A stretch of DNA of 64,000 nt from Pyronema omphalodes (Eukaryota; Ascomycota; Pezizomycetes; Pezizales; Pyronemataceae): contig JAJJXM010000002.1 of NCBI GenBank assembly GCA_024516155.1, forward strand, positions 62,001 to 126,000, in the 5' to 3' direction. Shown here piece after piece: positions 35,387 through 47,236 of this stretch. The notes under the pieces are model-generated. The model searched no databases, was not told where the DNA came from, and saw nothing but the letters and a program-made list of their open reading frames with translations. Within the stretch, counting starts at the first letter, position 1, and the number at the start of each line of letters is the position of its first letter. Both the position numbers and the translations under genes were made by a program.

Positions 35387-38300
35387 TCATCTATCAAATA
35401 TTTGCACAAATGTGCCAATTAAATCTTTAACATCCCATGAAGTAGGTTTTCCATCAAACTCAGGCGAAAAAACATGCATCTTGTAATTCTTATCCCAGAA
35501 GAAAATACAGTACTTGAACATCATTTTTTTCCCTGCATTTTGAGGATGATCCATGTTACTCAAATCCATGATCATACCAAGAAAGAATTCCGAACTTATT
35601 TTTCCCTAGTGAGGTTAGTATATTCAAGACTGAGGGTTGGATTAGGATAGGAACATACTGTGGCAGGGCAGAAATACTCGAGATATCGCGTTAATTCCGG
35701 AGTGTTGAAATACGCGCGCTGAAATACCGTCAAGTTCTTGAAGCGGGAAACGATTTTCAAAAACTCTTGTTTCCTTGACTCAAACTCAGGATTTTCTTGC
35801 ATTTCTTGAATTGTGATCCCAGCCGTATTGTGGCCATCGTTGTAGCCCCGAGAGCCAGCCATTTTATCTGCAATCTTGATGAGGCGCTCTGTCTCATCCT
35901 GAACTGAAACCTGGGGTGATCTCTTTAGTATTTTCACTGCTGCTGCGGGACGTCGAAGTATTTCAGGTATGGAATGCGTCGGTGTCGGGATCGCGTTGTC
36001 TTCGTCCGGCGATTCCGGGCTTTGAGATGAATAATTATTCAACTCATCTGATACAACCAAAGATGTCTTCTGATGATCAGAGTCCTGTTCCTCGGGCTCG
36101 GGCTCCTTTTGATTTTGGGACTGCTCATTTTCGTTATGCTCCTCGGGCTCGTTGTGCACATCAAGTTCCTTCTGCTCTTCGAGTTCACTGTCTACCTCTG
36201 ACTCGCCATGCTTCTTAGGCTCTTTGTGCTCTTTAGAATCAGTGTGCCCAGGTTCATTATGCTTCTCGAGCTCTGGCTTCTTCTGTTCTTCCCGCATCTC
36301 ATTCGATCGAGTAGCTGACCTCGGAGGGTTGACTTCAACCTCTGGTACAGGGTTTGCTTCTGGCGGAGGAAGAACTGGTTGTCCATACCATGGTGGTACA
36401 TAATATGCTGGTCCAGGTAGACGAGTGGACAATGGATCCCGTTGAAACGAGTGTTGCGGTCCTCGGGTATATTCTGGTCCAGCTACACGATGAGACTGTG
36501 GACCCGATTGGGCTGAGCGTTGTGGTCCTCGGGGATATCCTTGTCCACCCCGTTGGGCTGAGCGCTGCGGTCGTCGAGGATTATTAACAGATTCATTAGG
36601 ATAACTCGGTGCTTGACTGTGTGCCATACCATGGCTTCCTGGTGTTCGGGGAACAGTTGGTGATCGCCCTGTAGAATTACTTGATGAACCGTTTCTGGGG
36701 ACAAATTCATTTCCACGATAGACAAGCTCTTTCTTCTCTGGAATCGATTGACTTTGAACGATATCCGCTGGAATAATTCTGGGAGTTTCGGGTATAAAAT
36801 CCTCTGGTAACAATCTTTCAGTAATAGATTCCTTAGGTGAAGGGTCCTGTATTCCGGTTTCCTCATTAACGGGCGAAGGCTCTTCTGACGCAGGAGTGGT
36901 AGCATTTGGCCCCATTTCCTCCTCAATGCGTGTAGGTTCCTCTGGTAGAAGTACAGTTTCTGTCATTCTTGATTCCTCTTCAAAGCGTGTAGGTTCTGCA
37001 GATGTAGGTTCAGTAGCTTGCGTCTCAGCTCCCTCCTTGATCAAGTCCGACTCTTCGGGCGTAGATGCAAGATCCTTGGCCGCAGTTCCCTCCTCACTGT
37101 CTGGGAATTCTTCCGGTGCAGGTTGAGTTTCAATCTTCTCAGATTCCTCCTCGACCACGTCTGAGTCCTTCAGTGGAGATCTCAAGTCTTCTGATCTGGG
37201 TGCAGTATCCTTCGTTGCAGTTCCCTCCTCAATGATTGGAGATACTTCCGGTGCAGGTCTAGTATCTGTCGTTTCGGCTTTCTCCTTGATTGGGTCCGGC
37301 TCTTCAGACTCAGGTGCAGTGTCCTTCGTTGTAGATACCTCCTCTACCAATAAAGATTGTCCCGGTACAGGCTGGGTGTTGTTTTCTTTGGGTCCTTCTT
37401 CAATGATGAGAGATTCTTCCGGTTTAGGTTGAGTTTCAATCTTTTCAGATTGCTCCTCGACCACGTCTGATACTTTTAGCGGAGAGTCTGATTCTTCTAA
37501 TGTAGGCGCAGTATCCTCCGTTACAGGTGCCTCCTCGACCGATAAAGATAGTTCCGATGCAGGTTGAATATCAACTATTCCAGGTTCTTCTTCGACCAAG
37601 TCTGCCTCCTTTGGCGGGGGGTCTGGTTCTTCTGAGTTAGGCGCAGCCTCGACCAATAAAGATTTTTCCAGCGCAAGCTGAGTATCTTCTACTTCAGCTT
37701 CCCCCTTGACTAAGTCAGAGTCGTCCAACGTAGGTGCAGTATCCTCCGTCGCAGGGCTCTGCTCGATAGATGTAGGTTGTTCCGGTGAAAGTTGAGTATC
37801 TTTCGCATCAGATTCCTCTTTGATTAAATCCGAGTTTTCTGATGGAGAGTCCGACTCTTCCGATGTAGGTTCAGTATCCTTTGTAGCAGACCCCTCATCA
37901 ATGGATGGTGGTTTCTCCGGAGCAAGTTGAGTGTCTGTCGTTTCGGGTCCCTCCTCGATCAAGCCATGCTCTTCTGACGGAGAGTCTAATTCTTCTGATT
38001 TAGGTTCAGTATTCGTTGCCACAGGGCTCTCATCAGTAGATGTAGGTTGCTTCGGTGCAAGCTGAGTACGTTCCGCTTCAGCTTCCTCCTCAATTAAGTC
38101 GGGCTCTTCAGATTTAGGTACAGTATCCTTCGTCGCAGGGCTCTCCTCGATGGATGTAGGTTGCTCCGGTACAAGTTGAGTATCTTCCGTTTCAGCTTTC
38201 TCATCGACTGAATCCAAGTCGACTAACGTGGGTGCAGTACCCTCCGTCGTAGGGCTCTTCTCAGTAGGTGTAAGTTGCTCCGGTGCAAGTCGAGTGTCAA

Positions 38301-38571
38301 TCCTTTCCGATACCTCGTCGCTGCGATCTGTCTCTTCTAACGTCGAATCCTCCTCTCCTGACGTAGTCGATACGTCATCGGAGGTGTCATCTTCAGACCC
38401 CTTACCCTCATCGGATTCTATATTTCCGCGACGGAATTTTCCAATGGCCCACTCAATAGTTGTCTTGAGCCGTACAAAAATCCAGACCCAGAGCGCTAAG
38501 ACTGGGTTTCGGGCCGGAGTATCTTCGGGATTGGTTTCTGGCTTTTCTGGAGGGGGGTTTTCGGACCCCAT
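35387..38571 (-). CDS. Acidic tandem-repeat protein of unknown function with a C-terminal globular part
   Basis: Two exons in transcript order, 38571-35659 and 35605-35387. The 53-bp intron has strong signals (GTATGT, TACTAAC, TAG) and joins in phase to 1043 aa. I do not recognise the family. After a short Pro-rich start there is a hydrophobic stretch (NPVLALWVWIFVRLKTTIEW, residues about 22-41), a possible membrane anchor. Residues about 95-590 are roughly 12 degenerate acidic repeats of about 35-45 residues, built around TQLAPEQPTSIEESPATKDT and SEEPDLIEEEAE. A Gly/Arg/Gln region with three PRGPQRSAQ-like copies (about 650-690) and a Glu/His/Lys-rich stretch follow. The last roughly 160 residues are non-repetitive (FKNLTVFQRAYFNTPELTRY, FKYCIFFWDKNYKMHVF) and look like a folded domain. 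The frame is intact over all repeats, which argues for a real protein. Confidence 0.7.
36960..38310 (-). repeat. About 12 degenerate coding repeats (period roughly 105-135 bp)
   Basis: Phrases such as GGTGCAAGTTGAGTATC, CCTCCTCGA and AGGTGCAGTATCCT recur along this exon on the + strand, encoding the TQLAPEQ...EESPATKDT...EEPDLIEEE units in reverse. Unit length varies because a segment with DSPS or DSPL is present only in some copies. Confidence 0.8.
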
Positions 38572-39435
38572 GTGTAGATGCTCTTATTTTATTTTTGACC
38601 TTGAGGAAATAAAAGACCAGATAAATGGGTTTGATGAGTGAAAGCGGATTTACTGGTGTTTTCTGTTATGATGGAAAATATTCCGGGGTTATGGGTGATG
38701 GATATAAAAGCTAATCGGACAAGTGAGATCCTGTTAAGGAGATCCAAATTCAAGACTATCTGAAGCCGTATCGGTAATGAGTAAAATGTTAATCGAACAA
38801 TGTGATCCAAAATGTGGAAGGTTAAGATAGAAGAGGTGGAATTGAATGATTTGTATCTTCTTTCGAGGGCGCACTGAACAGGTGGATGAAATAGAGAATA
38901 GTGGAGTAAGATGCTATATCTATGATTCCATCATCTGTAATCCATCGTGACATGTTACTTACCTTAAATCACGGCGAACTGATGCAACAACCCCCATTAT
39001 TACGGAAAGAAAAGTTAGGAAGTTTTAATGCGCTTTTTATATAGAAATATACAAACAGTAGAACAAATAAGAATTAGCAGAAATATTAATTAATGATGAT
39101 TGGAAGGGATGCACCAATCCAAATAACAAACAAGAAAAATAACAGAAACAAACAAAGAAACACAAAAACAGAAAAACAGAAAACAAAAACAGAAAAGCAA
39201 AAACACAAAACACAAAACACAAAACACAAAACACAAAACACAAAACACAAAACACAAAACACAAAACACAAAACACAAAACACCAAGCACCAAACACCAA
39301 AAACCGAAGCCAAAAACCGAGGACCAAAACCCGAAACCCGAATGCGCAATATTGGCGCCCCTCATCATCCGTCATGCCGCCACCGTTGCCAGAATCTTCC
39401 TTCGCTGATATCTAATCATCTCAGAGTATCATGCC
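38572..39435. other. Intergenic region with a 7-bp array
   Basis: Upstream region of the acidic repeat gene and 3' flank of the unknown gene at 39436-42766. About 39120-39340 is an A-rich, C-containing low-complexity tract whose core is the perfect CACAAAA array at 39204-39280. No gene was seen. Confidence 0.6.
39204..39280. repeat. (CACAAAA)11 array
   Basis: Eleven perfect tandem copies of CACAAAA (77 bp) are flanked by related imperfect units (AAACAGAAA before, CACCAAG and CACCAAA after). Confidence 0.95.
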
Positions 39436-42400
39436 TTAAAGGCGGCGAAGTCCACTCGAAGACCTGAGCCGCGGGCTAACAGGCGAAACGCTGCGCCGGC
39501 GACCAACTGCAGGCGACGACCGCCTCACCAAGGCCATCGCATTGACGACATCAGGAGAAGTGCTAGCAGACCTGATCTGCTGCACTGCCACCGTCAAGGC
39601 ATCACGTGCCTGTAGATGGTCTTCGGAGTAACCTGAAGGCGACTCAGGACGGGCGCGAAGGTGGTCGACGCCGATATTGCCTGGTACAGCCAACAGGTTA
39701 GGCTCCCTCTCCGGGGTCTCCCAATGTGGGAGAGGCGATTCGGTCGGAATGACACGCTCGCGTTCCCCATCGTCGGCCGGTCCCCTAAGGATCTCGGCGG
39801 GCGTCCGATTGACGGGAGTGGGACGGCGATATCTGAGGAACTCCGCGATGTCGGGTTCCTCAAGCCTGTCAACCTGTTGCACGGTTCCGGGGAACTCGTG
39901 CACGTGCTCCGGCGTCAAGTCGGCCTCGGCGGCAATAGCTTCCGGCGCTTGCTGCGGCAACTCGACCTCTTCGTACCCCATATCGAGAGTGATCGTTGGC
40001 ACGATCACATTCTCGATATCCTCGGACGGTGACTCTGTCTCGAGGCTCTCGATTCCGGCAATGACATCCTCGCTGATGTCTGCGGTTGTCGAAGGGACGG
40101 AGACCACTTCGACAACAGTCGGAAACTCGAGACGGGGTAGTGGCTGCGCGTTGCGCATGCCACTTTCGAAGGACACGGCCCTTCGGAGGGTTGGTGGTAC
40201 ACCCTGCTCGAAGGTCGCCGAGACAGACCGCGAAAGGCGTCTGGTGGCGGGAACTGTCAGACGGAGCCGGACAGTTGGTCGGAGGACGAGTGCTGCGGCG
40301 TTCGCATCGGAAGGTGAGGAGGGTCGCTCGACGACTATCTCCGGTACTGCAAGCTCACCATTGCTCTGAACATTGTCCAGGAAGGTGGTTGCTTCAGTGA
40401 CGCGGATGGGAGTCGGCGCCTGAATCGGGAGTTCGGTCTCCACGGAGATGGGTCGGGGGGAGGGGGTGGCAGTTGCCGGAGGTGTCTGCGGACGGATGTG
40501 CAGGAGTTCCAGACTGCGGGCAAGCGACGTAATACCTGCCTCGCAAAACTTCCTGCAATCAAAGTTGGTCGACAAGGTCGGACTGTAAAGCATCAGTAAC
40601 TGTTTCAAAGCTCTTCCCAAAGATTATGACTTACCCAACATGAATCCATCCTGGCGTGACATCCTCGGGCTTTGCGAAAAGGTGTAAACGCCGTTGGCCT
40701 CTGATGAAGCCCTCGACGAACACCTTCATGCCCCGGTCAGCCGTCGCTATAGAGAGGTCGCCATGCACACAAGCATGGATAATGTCGACGTCCCTAGTTC
40801 TTTTTCATATTAGCTTTTTATACCAGAAGAAGGAAATGGGCGTGTCTTACCGGTTGACATTCCCCTTGACCGCCAACAGTCCACCAGTGAACCGCGACTG
40901 GAATAGCGAACCAGAGGTAGTCGAGCCCTCTGTCGTTCCGTCAGCGGTAGTGGGCACATGATAGAGGCTCTGTTTCTCAAAATTAGCATTTCCAATATTT
41001 CGTTTGCGGAATAATAGTAAACTTACCTCTAGCTTCTTCATGTTCCACACCTCAACCAAGGCATTCGCCTCAGCAATTGCCTCCACCGAGCCATCTGTGT
41101 CGAACACAACGAAGGCTGGACGACCTAGCAACACGTGCATAGGAAGTCCTCGGATGTTGGATCCGCCGGCGTTTTTGAGGGAAATCAAGACCACGTCGAA
41201 ACGTGGTCCGGGTGTTGAAGCCCGACTCCTACGACGGTCTTGCCAGAGGGTTGGGCTTTGTCCACAACCCTCTAGCACTCTGACCAATTCCGCAGGGTTT
41301 GATCCATCCCAATTCACGGTCGTACTCACGATACCGTTGGCAATTGCTGAGTCGAGGAATTGCTCAGCAGCCAAAACCTCGGTCAGACGATTTGGCCCGG
41401 AGGTTGAGAAAACCCCATCAACAGCGTCGTCAGCATTGGTAATGCTTCCGGAAGACATTCTGTCGTATAAGAATCGGTCGACGGTGTTGATTTGGTTGTA
41501 GGTCTTTCTCGATGGTTTCCAATACGGACCTGCAATGGTGTATGTAGGTACCTGGAAACTAAAATTTCTGTCAGTATTTCTGATTTCATTTGGCCAGATC
41601 ACAATGCCTACCTAGAATTCGCAAAAGAGCTTGTAATGTAAAGCCTTCCTTTTGCGTTCTTCGTGACCAACGTAAACGACGTATGGTCAGACCTCGAGGT
41701 TGCTGAGGGATTGGGAGGTGTTGGTAGGAGTGGGTGGGGTGAGGTCGAGATAGCACTGTTGCGTCCTTTAGTTAGCTCTTGCCCTCAATTGTCGAAGTTT
41801 GAATGTCTTGGGAATATGGTACTTACGGTGTCGCTTCTTTTTCCTCAGGAAAGCTCAAACCTTCCGGGCGGCGTCTGATGCTCCAAGATCTGGGTCTTCC
41901 AGTAACCTTGTTGCAATCTGCAGCTGTACGTTGGATCGACTGTGTCTGATCCGTGGAGACGACTGCTGTCGATGCAACAATGTCAGGAAGATCGAAGCAG
42001 TTCTGGAGCTCGTACAGATCGCGTATGAGCTCTGGTGACGGCTGTGCGTTCAGAAGCTCGGGAAGGAGAGTTGACGTCTGTCTCAAAGAGATTGCAAGAT
42101 TTGCTATCGACGAAGAGAGGGAGAAGGACGATAAGTCGGTAGAAGTCGAAAAAGAAGCTTTAGGAGTGGTGGCAGTAGAAGAAAAGATATTCGCAGCAGC
42201 TTCTGGAGTAGAAAGATGAGGAGGAAGGATGGGAGGACGGCGAGAGGAGCTCCCCTTAAATAGTTGGGGAGGATCGGCCAAGACTTCTTTTTCTTCTGCA
42301 GAAATATTGCGGGCCGCCATTTTTTTTTTGGAGGGTTCTGCTGGAGATTCCTTGCCCTTGTGCGGGGCTGTGGTGTTTCTTGAGTGATAACCCTGCTCGT

Positions 42401-42766
42401 TCTGTACCTGTTACGGCTTCCATCAGCTTCTGCGGTGACGAACATAAACACCAGGATATCAGGGATTCGACGGCGTGAAGAATATGACTCAGCATTGCAG
42501 AGACTTTGGGTGGGTGTAGGAGGGTGAACAATTCAGGATCAATGGGGGGTTGAAGGTGGTTGAAGGTTCATAACGCATTGGGGGGTTGAAGGTGGTTGAA
42601 CAAAGTCAAGACTTACAAGAGGCGTATTTCCGGACATGGCCCGCAGTCCCAAGCCAGGTACCAAAGAGATGCCAGCAGAACGAGTCTTGTACTCAGGAGT
42701 ACTCTCAGGCTTGTCGGAACTGAGATCCAATGCGACCCATTTCTTGGTTTTCTTGACTTCAACCAT
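39436..42766 (-). CDS. Unknown seven-exon gene
   Basis: Proposed exons in transcript order: 42766-42617, 42407-41827, 41755-41612, 41558-41027, 40975-40851, 40793-40635 and 40582-39436. Every junction has GT...AG ends and joins in phase, giving 945 aa. I do not recognise the product. It begins MVEVKKTKKWVALDL, followed by a Ser-rich region (about 80-230). A more ordered middle (about 245-550) has FTLVTKNAKGRLYITSS, VPTYTIAGPYWKPSRKTYNQ, RFDVVLISLKNAGGS, GRPAFVVFDTDGSVEAIAEA and KVFVEGFIRGQRRLHLFAKP. The C-terminal roughly 380 residues are Pro/Glu/Arg-rich and probably disordered, ending in an Arg/Ser-rich tail. No signal peptide or membrane helix is seen. Intron 1 (209 bp) is the longest and carries a tandem duplication, so exon 1 is the least certain. 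Two separate genes remain possible. Confidence 0.68.
42543..42601. repeat. Tandem duplication inside proposed intron 1
   Basis: GGGGGGTTGAAGGTGGTTGAA occurs twice, separated by GGTTCATAACGCATT, within the 209-bp first intron of the gene at 39436-42766. Confidence 0.85.
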
Positions 42767-43637
42767 GGCTGTATTATAGTGAAGAAGCGAATTAGTTATA
42801 ATGAAATACTATTAGGTAACAGTAGTGACGTACTGATAGACTTGAACAGATAGGAAAGTTTGGGGTGCTTTCTTTGGGTAGATGTGGGTAATTAAAAGTT
42901 GTCGGTGAAAGTAAACGAACGATGCAGACAACTAAATGCAAAGAAACTCTGTTAGAAATTATCATGCTCTTTTACACTGAGTAGACTTACTGAAAGATTA
43001 AACGCGTTGCAAGTAATGACAAACTGTTATAAAAGAATGTTGACGGTAAAGATCGCTGAGGTGATAACAGAATGTGATGAAGAAGTTGTTGTTTGAAGGC
43101 GGATAATCCGAATCAAGAAGACGTGTAGACGTTTTTAACGAGCGGATCAGTGAGTGAAGAAGGAAAGAGAGAAGGAAGGTCTGAGAGGAAGGGACTGGCT
43201 GTTATATAGGGCTGACTGAGGACGCCGAGAAACGGCAAATTCTCTACCGCTTCAAACAATCATGAACATCCTTTCCCCACAATCCCGCAGATAAAAGCTT
43301 GACTATGACCAGCTAAAACCTTCCAGATGCCGCCTTCAAACATCAATCAAACAGTCGAGCTGTTTGCCATCAATCGGTGTCGGGATATTTGTCAAAGGCA
43401 GCCTGAAGATACACACGAGTGACATCGCGTGTTTCACGCTACCGAAAATGCAAATTATCAAAAGCAACCATAAATTCGTACGTAGAGCTACCAACAACCC
43501 TGAGCAAGCCCTAATCAAACAAGACCCATTTTTCACAACTTTTGACAAAAGTATCTAAGCATATATATCATATATCATATCTCAGCCGTATGGTCCAGCC
43601 ATTATCAAACTCCATTTCCATGCTCCATCTCCATGCC
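42767..43637. other. Intergenic region upstream of the unknown gene
   Basis: Promoter and leader region for the minus-strand gene ending at 42766 and 3' flank of the AA9 gene. Open frames up to 70 codons show no recognisable content. On the minus strand, AC-rich/GT-containing text near 42960-43000 could hold an intron of an untranslated leader. Confidence 0.5.
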
Positions 43638-45027
43638 CTAAGCCCTCCATGCCCCACGTCTAACTCTAGCCCTATCAAACAACCTTCCATCGTGACCTAC
43701 AGTTACATAATGCGTCTCCACAGGGGCGTCCACATACACTGTCTTAGTCACCACAACCACATTTGGAGGCTGTTTCTGTTTATGTTTTGGCTTCCTGGGT
43801 GATTCCGCAGGACTATCACCCTCTTCGTCTCCCGACCCATCTCCAGGTCCATATGTCGGTTCAGGAGTCTCCGGCGCTGGTGTCGGTGCGGTGGGTTTAG
43901 ACGGCCTACCCGACGGCCTACCCGAAGGTTTTCCCGATGGTGATCCCTTCGACGGCGATGGATCAGAGCTTTCCTCCTCACTAATCGGCGCCGGTCCAAC
44001 TCTTGGATAACTTCCCACCCTGAAGCTTCCCGCCGCCTTATCCTTCCCATTCCATATATCCCAAATCAAACCCGGTGATTGTTTAGTAAGATAACCAGGG
44101 ATACTAACTTCCTGAACCTTTGCAGAGCTGTCGCCTCCGGTGATAGTTACCGCTATGCATCCAACATAGAACTGTGGCTCTTCTTGTCCACCGATTGCGT
44201 AGGAGCCGGCGTTGTTTAGGGTTATCATTTCCGCACGGAGGAGATAGTCGCCCGGTGCCATTGTGGTGGGGATTGTGACTTTGTATGGAGCGTTTGCCTT
44301 GCGGAGGCGTGTTGAGCAGAAGACACCGTTTTGGTCTAGGCCATCTTCGGCAATCTGGGAGGTGTTAGTAAAGGTGCGGATAGAGAGGGATATGGGGAAA
44401 TGGGAAACTGGACCTTGAACCAGCCATCGCCGGCTGATGCATATGCGTCATCAAGAGAATTGGAGACTTTCTTGGCGTATAAAGCGCAAGGTCCCTCATG
44501 GGAGACATCGGTAACACCCACGGGCTCGCCGTTGGGGTTGAGTGGGTATTCTGCGGGTGGGATATTGAAATCCACTCGCCACTGTGGAGGTTAGCTTTTA
44601 TTCTCTCTGTTCTTCAACTTTTACCATATCACTGATCTCGATATGATGACGATGCTGGGGCAACAAGGCTCAACATACCTCAAATGCAACCGAATCACCA
44701 GCTGGCATCACGAGTTAGCAAGCTTCAACCAAAAATTGAATATATCGGTTAAACCTACCTTTCACAGCACACTTTGATTTCGCCGCGGTTTTGATAGCAT
44801 TACAAGCCATCTATCATTCTATCAGACATCTCATATCAACATTACGAAACCCCGGGAAAACTTACCTCCTGGCTCTGGAGATCCGTAATCGGGTTGGTAT
44901 TTGGTGGGAGATTTACACATTTCTGCTCCGCCTTGCCGTTGACGTGGAAATGCGTTACAACGTTGTGAGCATTCACCACTGCCGCGCCTGATAATAGGAG
45001 TGTGCAGGTCGCTGTTAAAAACTTCAT
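43638..45027 (-). pseudogene. AA9 lytic polysaccharide monooxygenase with an apparent +1 frameshift (pseudogene or sequence error)
   Basis: AA9 enzymes are secreted copper oxidases that cleave cellulose. Exons in transcript order: 45027-44866, 44811-44759, 44701-44679 (a 23-nt microexon), 44581-44414 and 44354-43638. The signal peptide ends in VVNA, exposing the catalytic N-terminal His of HNVVTHFHVNG. Family marks follow: LPPNTNPITD, MACNAI, VAFEWRVD, SHEGPCALYAKKV, GDGWFKV, MAPGDYLLRAEMITL, QFYVGC and VSIPGYL. A Ser/Pro/Gly-rich tail of about 120 residues replaces a cellulose-binding module. Exon 2 ends GTGAAAAG before GTAGGT, so it joins exon 3 out of frame and runs into TGA. With one A fewer in the AAAA run (44760-44763) the family pattern VKAGDSVAFEW would be read. 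The frames on both sides look undegraded, so a homopolymer error is as likely as a real lesion. The donor after exon 4 (GTCCAG) is weak. Confidence 0.75.
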
Positions 45028-47186
45028 GGCGACTAATCTGATCTGATTTCGTTTCGTTTCGTTTCGCTTTTTGTTTCGACTAAGCTAGACTAGCTGTCAA
45101 AGGCTCTCTGTATAGGAAGATTTTATCGAGTAGGTGCTTGGTTGTTAAGTGTAAGTACCAGAACAAAAGTTCAAGTTTTCGAAAGCAAGGTGTGTATCCA
45201 GGTATAGTGTCGATAAATCCGCTCAAGTGGAAGGTAACCGAACGTATGAAAATATTTCCAGGATCAAGTTGTAACCGTTGATTTAAACGAAACAGGAAGC
45301 AGGATGGAAACCCTTCAAGAGTTTATTCCAGAAAATAAAAAAGAAGAGAATAGAATAGAATGTTAAGGAGTGAATGATGTACACAGACACCAATGTTGAA
45401 CAGAGGGAAACTTAAACAACTTGAATGAACTGGCTGAGCTGGCTGAGCTGGATGAGCTTGACGCTGGGATGTTGACTAAAATCTTCCTGGGGTGTTTGGG
45501 ACTAATATTTATATATACATATGCCCTTATGCTTAAGTGGTCCGGCCGCCCACCAGGTCAGCGCCGAAGGAATATGTTTCATAGAATAGAGTAGTAAGTA
45601 CTACGATAAACTTTGTTCAAGTGGCAAAGGAGTAGCCGGTAAACATCACCGTATGATACGAGCTCAGCTCCGGGTATTGGATAAGCTTCAAAACATCCTA
45701 CACAGCGGCTTGTTTCCCTGGGTATTCTCCGGCGGCGTACTATAGTGAGGTAGTACAGCTCGTCAAAGTCCAGCAATAAGACAAGCAAAAACCAAAGCAG
45801 CCTGTAACGATGTAGTATATATATTACCCCCTGCATTTCAAAGCGCTATGAGTCTGTAACATAGCGATATAGCGGTATAGTTCGGAACCTACATAGTGGA
45901 AACCCACCGGACTGTTCCTGAATCCTAGGGGTTTCTTAAGTACACACAGCACAGTCGGCAACGAGTTTTTAGTAGCGTGCTGCGTAGGTATCCAATCGGC
46001 GCTTTTGATTTTCCCTGCCCTAGTCGATCTTAAACAAGCTTGGCGGTAGCGAGGGATAGTGGGGAATAGCGGGCGATAGCTGCGCGGTAAAAAAATCCCT
46101 GAAATCCCTGAAATCCCCAAAATTCCCGAACTTCACCTAGCCCGCGAAAGAAACTCAGAAAATCAGAAACATGAAAACCTCAAACCCCCATCATCCGTGG
46201 CGATCCAAGATTGGAGCATATGTACATACACCATAGGCGCTGTAAAGCTCCTGCGCTATAGCGGGATTTTGTATCCACGGCCCGGAAGCTTCGGATGCGC
46301 TTGGTGGATCCTCGGAATGGAACTAACCCTAGAGGGAATTTTTGAACTTCATCGCGTGGATCTTGGCTGGTCGCTGTACTACATATGTAAAGATGAGATG
46401 TAACTTGAGAGGTGGATATCTTATGGCTTGTTTGTATAGACATGAGAAGAGGGATGTAAGCGATTATGACGGCTGGTGATGATACCCGGCTGGGCTTTGA
46501 TATGGGTTTTAGGAGCTGCTCGTGGGGTGGATTGTTTCGGGCGTGGAAAAGTCTAGCTGCGGGAAGATAAACGGAATGTATTATAATTCACGGCACGCAG
46601 GACTCGATGGCTCGATGGAATGTGTATGCCGTGAGTGCATCGACTTGATAAACTCCATGGAGATTCAATATATAGGGAGGGAGACATAATTATGAGAATT
46701 TTCACTCGCAAGATTAAAACGTATCAAAAAGACCCAGACGATTATTTACAGTCCAGGAGCTTTAAACAAGCCAGGAAGTTTCTGGATACATCCACGGACA
46801 GACAGATTAAAAATTCTGAACAACAAGCCATAACCAGGCAGCTAGTCCTTGATATCAGTAACCATGCAACAAATGGTATACACATGCTTCCGAAGCGGCA
46901 GTAAATATTACGAAACCCCACTATGTACTATATCACCAGGCACAGAGCTACGCATACATAACATGTATAAAAATCTCCTACTAAGCCATGATAAATACAA
47001 CCCCAAATGCCACAATCCGTTGACATCACAACCCATTCCCAGGCACCACCAACCGCAGGATGAGGCCCGGTAACTCAACACACCATCTTATCCAACCGCA
47101 ACTATACCATACCCGAGCCCACAAGCACACAAGCCCACATATATACAACCCGAAAAAACACCACCATACCATACAAAACCCTCCAA

Positions 47187-47236
47187 CATACCACAGCATA
47201 CCACAGCATACCACAGCATACCACAGCATACCACAG
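47187..47236. repeat. (CATACCACAG)5 array
   Basis: Five perfect 10-bp copies. The flanks are unrelated apart from scattered CATACC. Confidence 0.9.

Noticed and set aside
39037..39375. Cys/Phe/Val-rich minus-strand ORFs resembling membrane proteins
   Set aside because: All three frames are open through the CACAAAA array; the hydrophobicity is an artefact of TTTTGTG translation.
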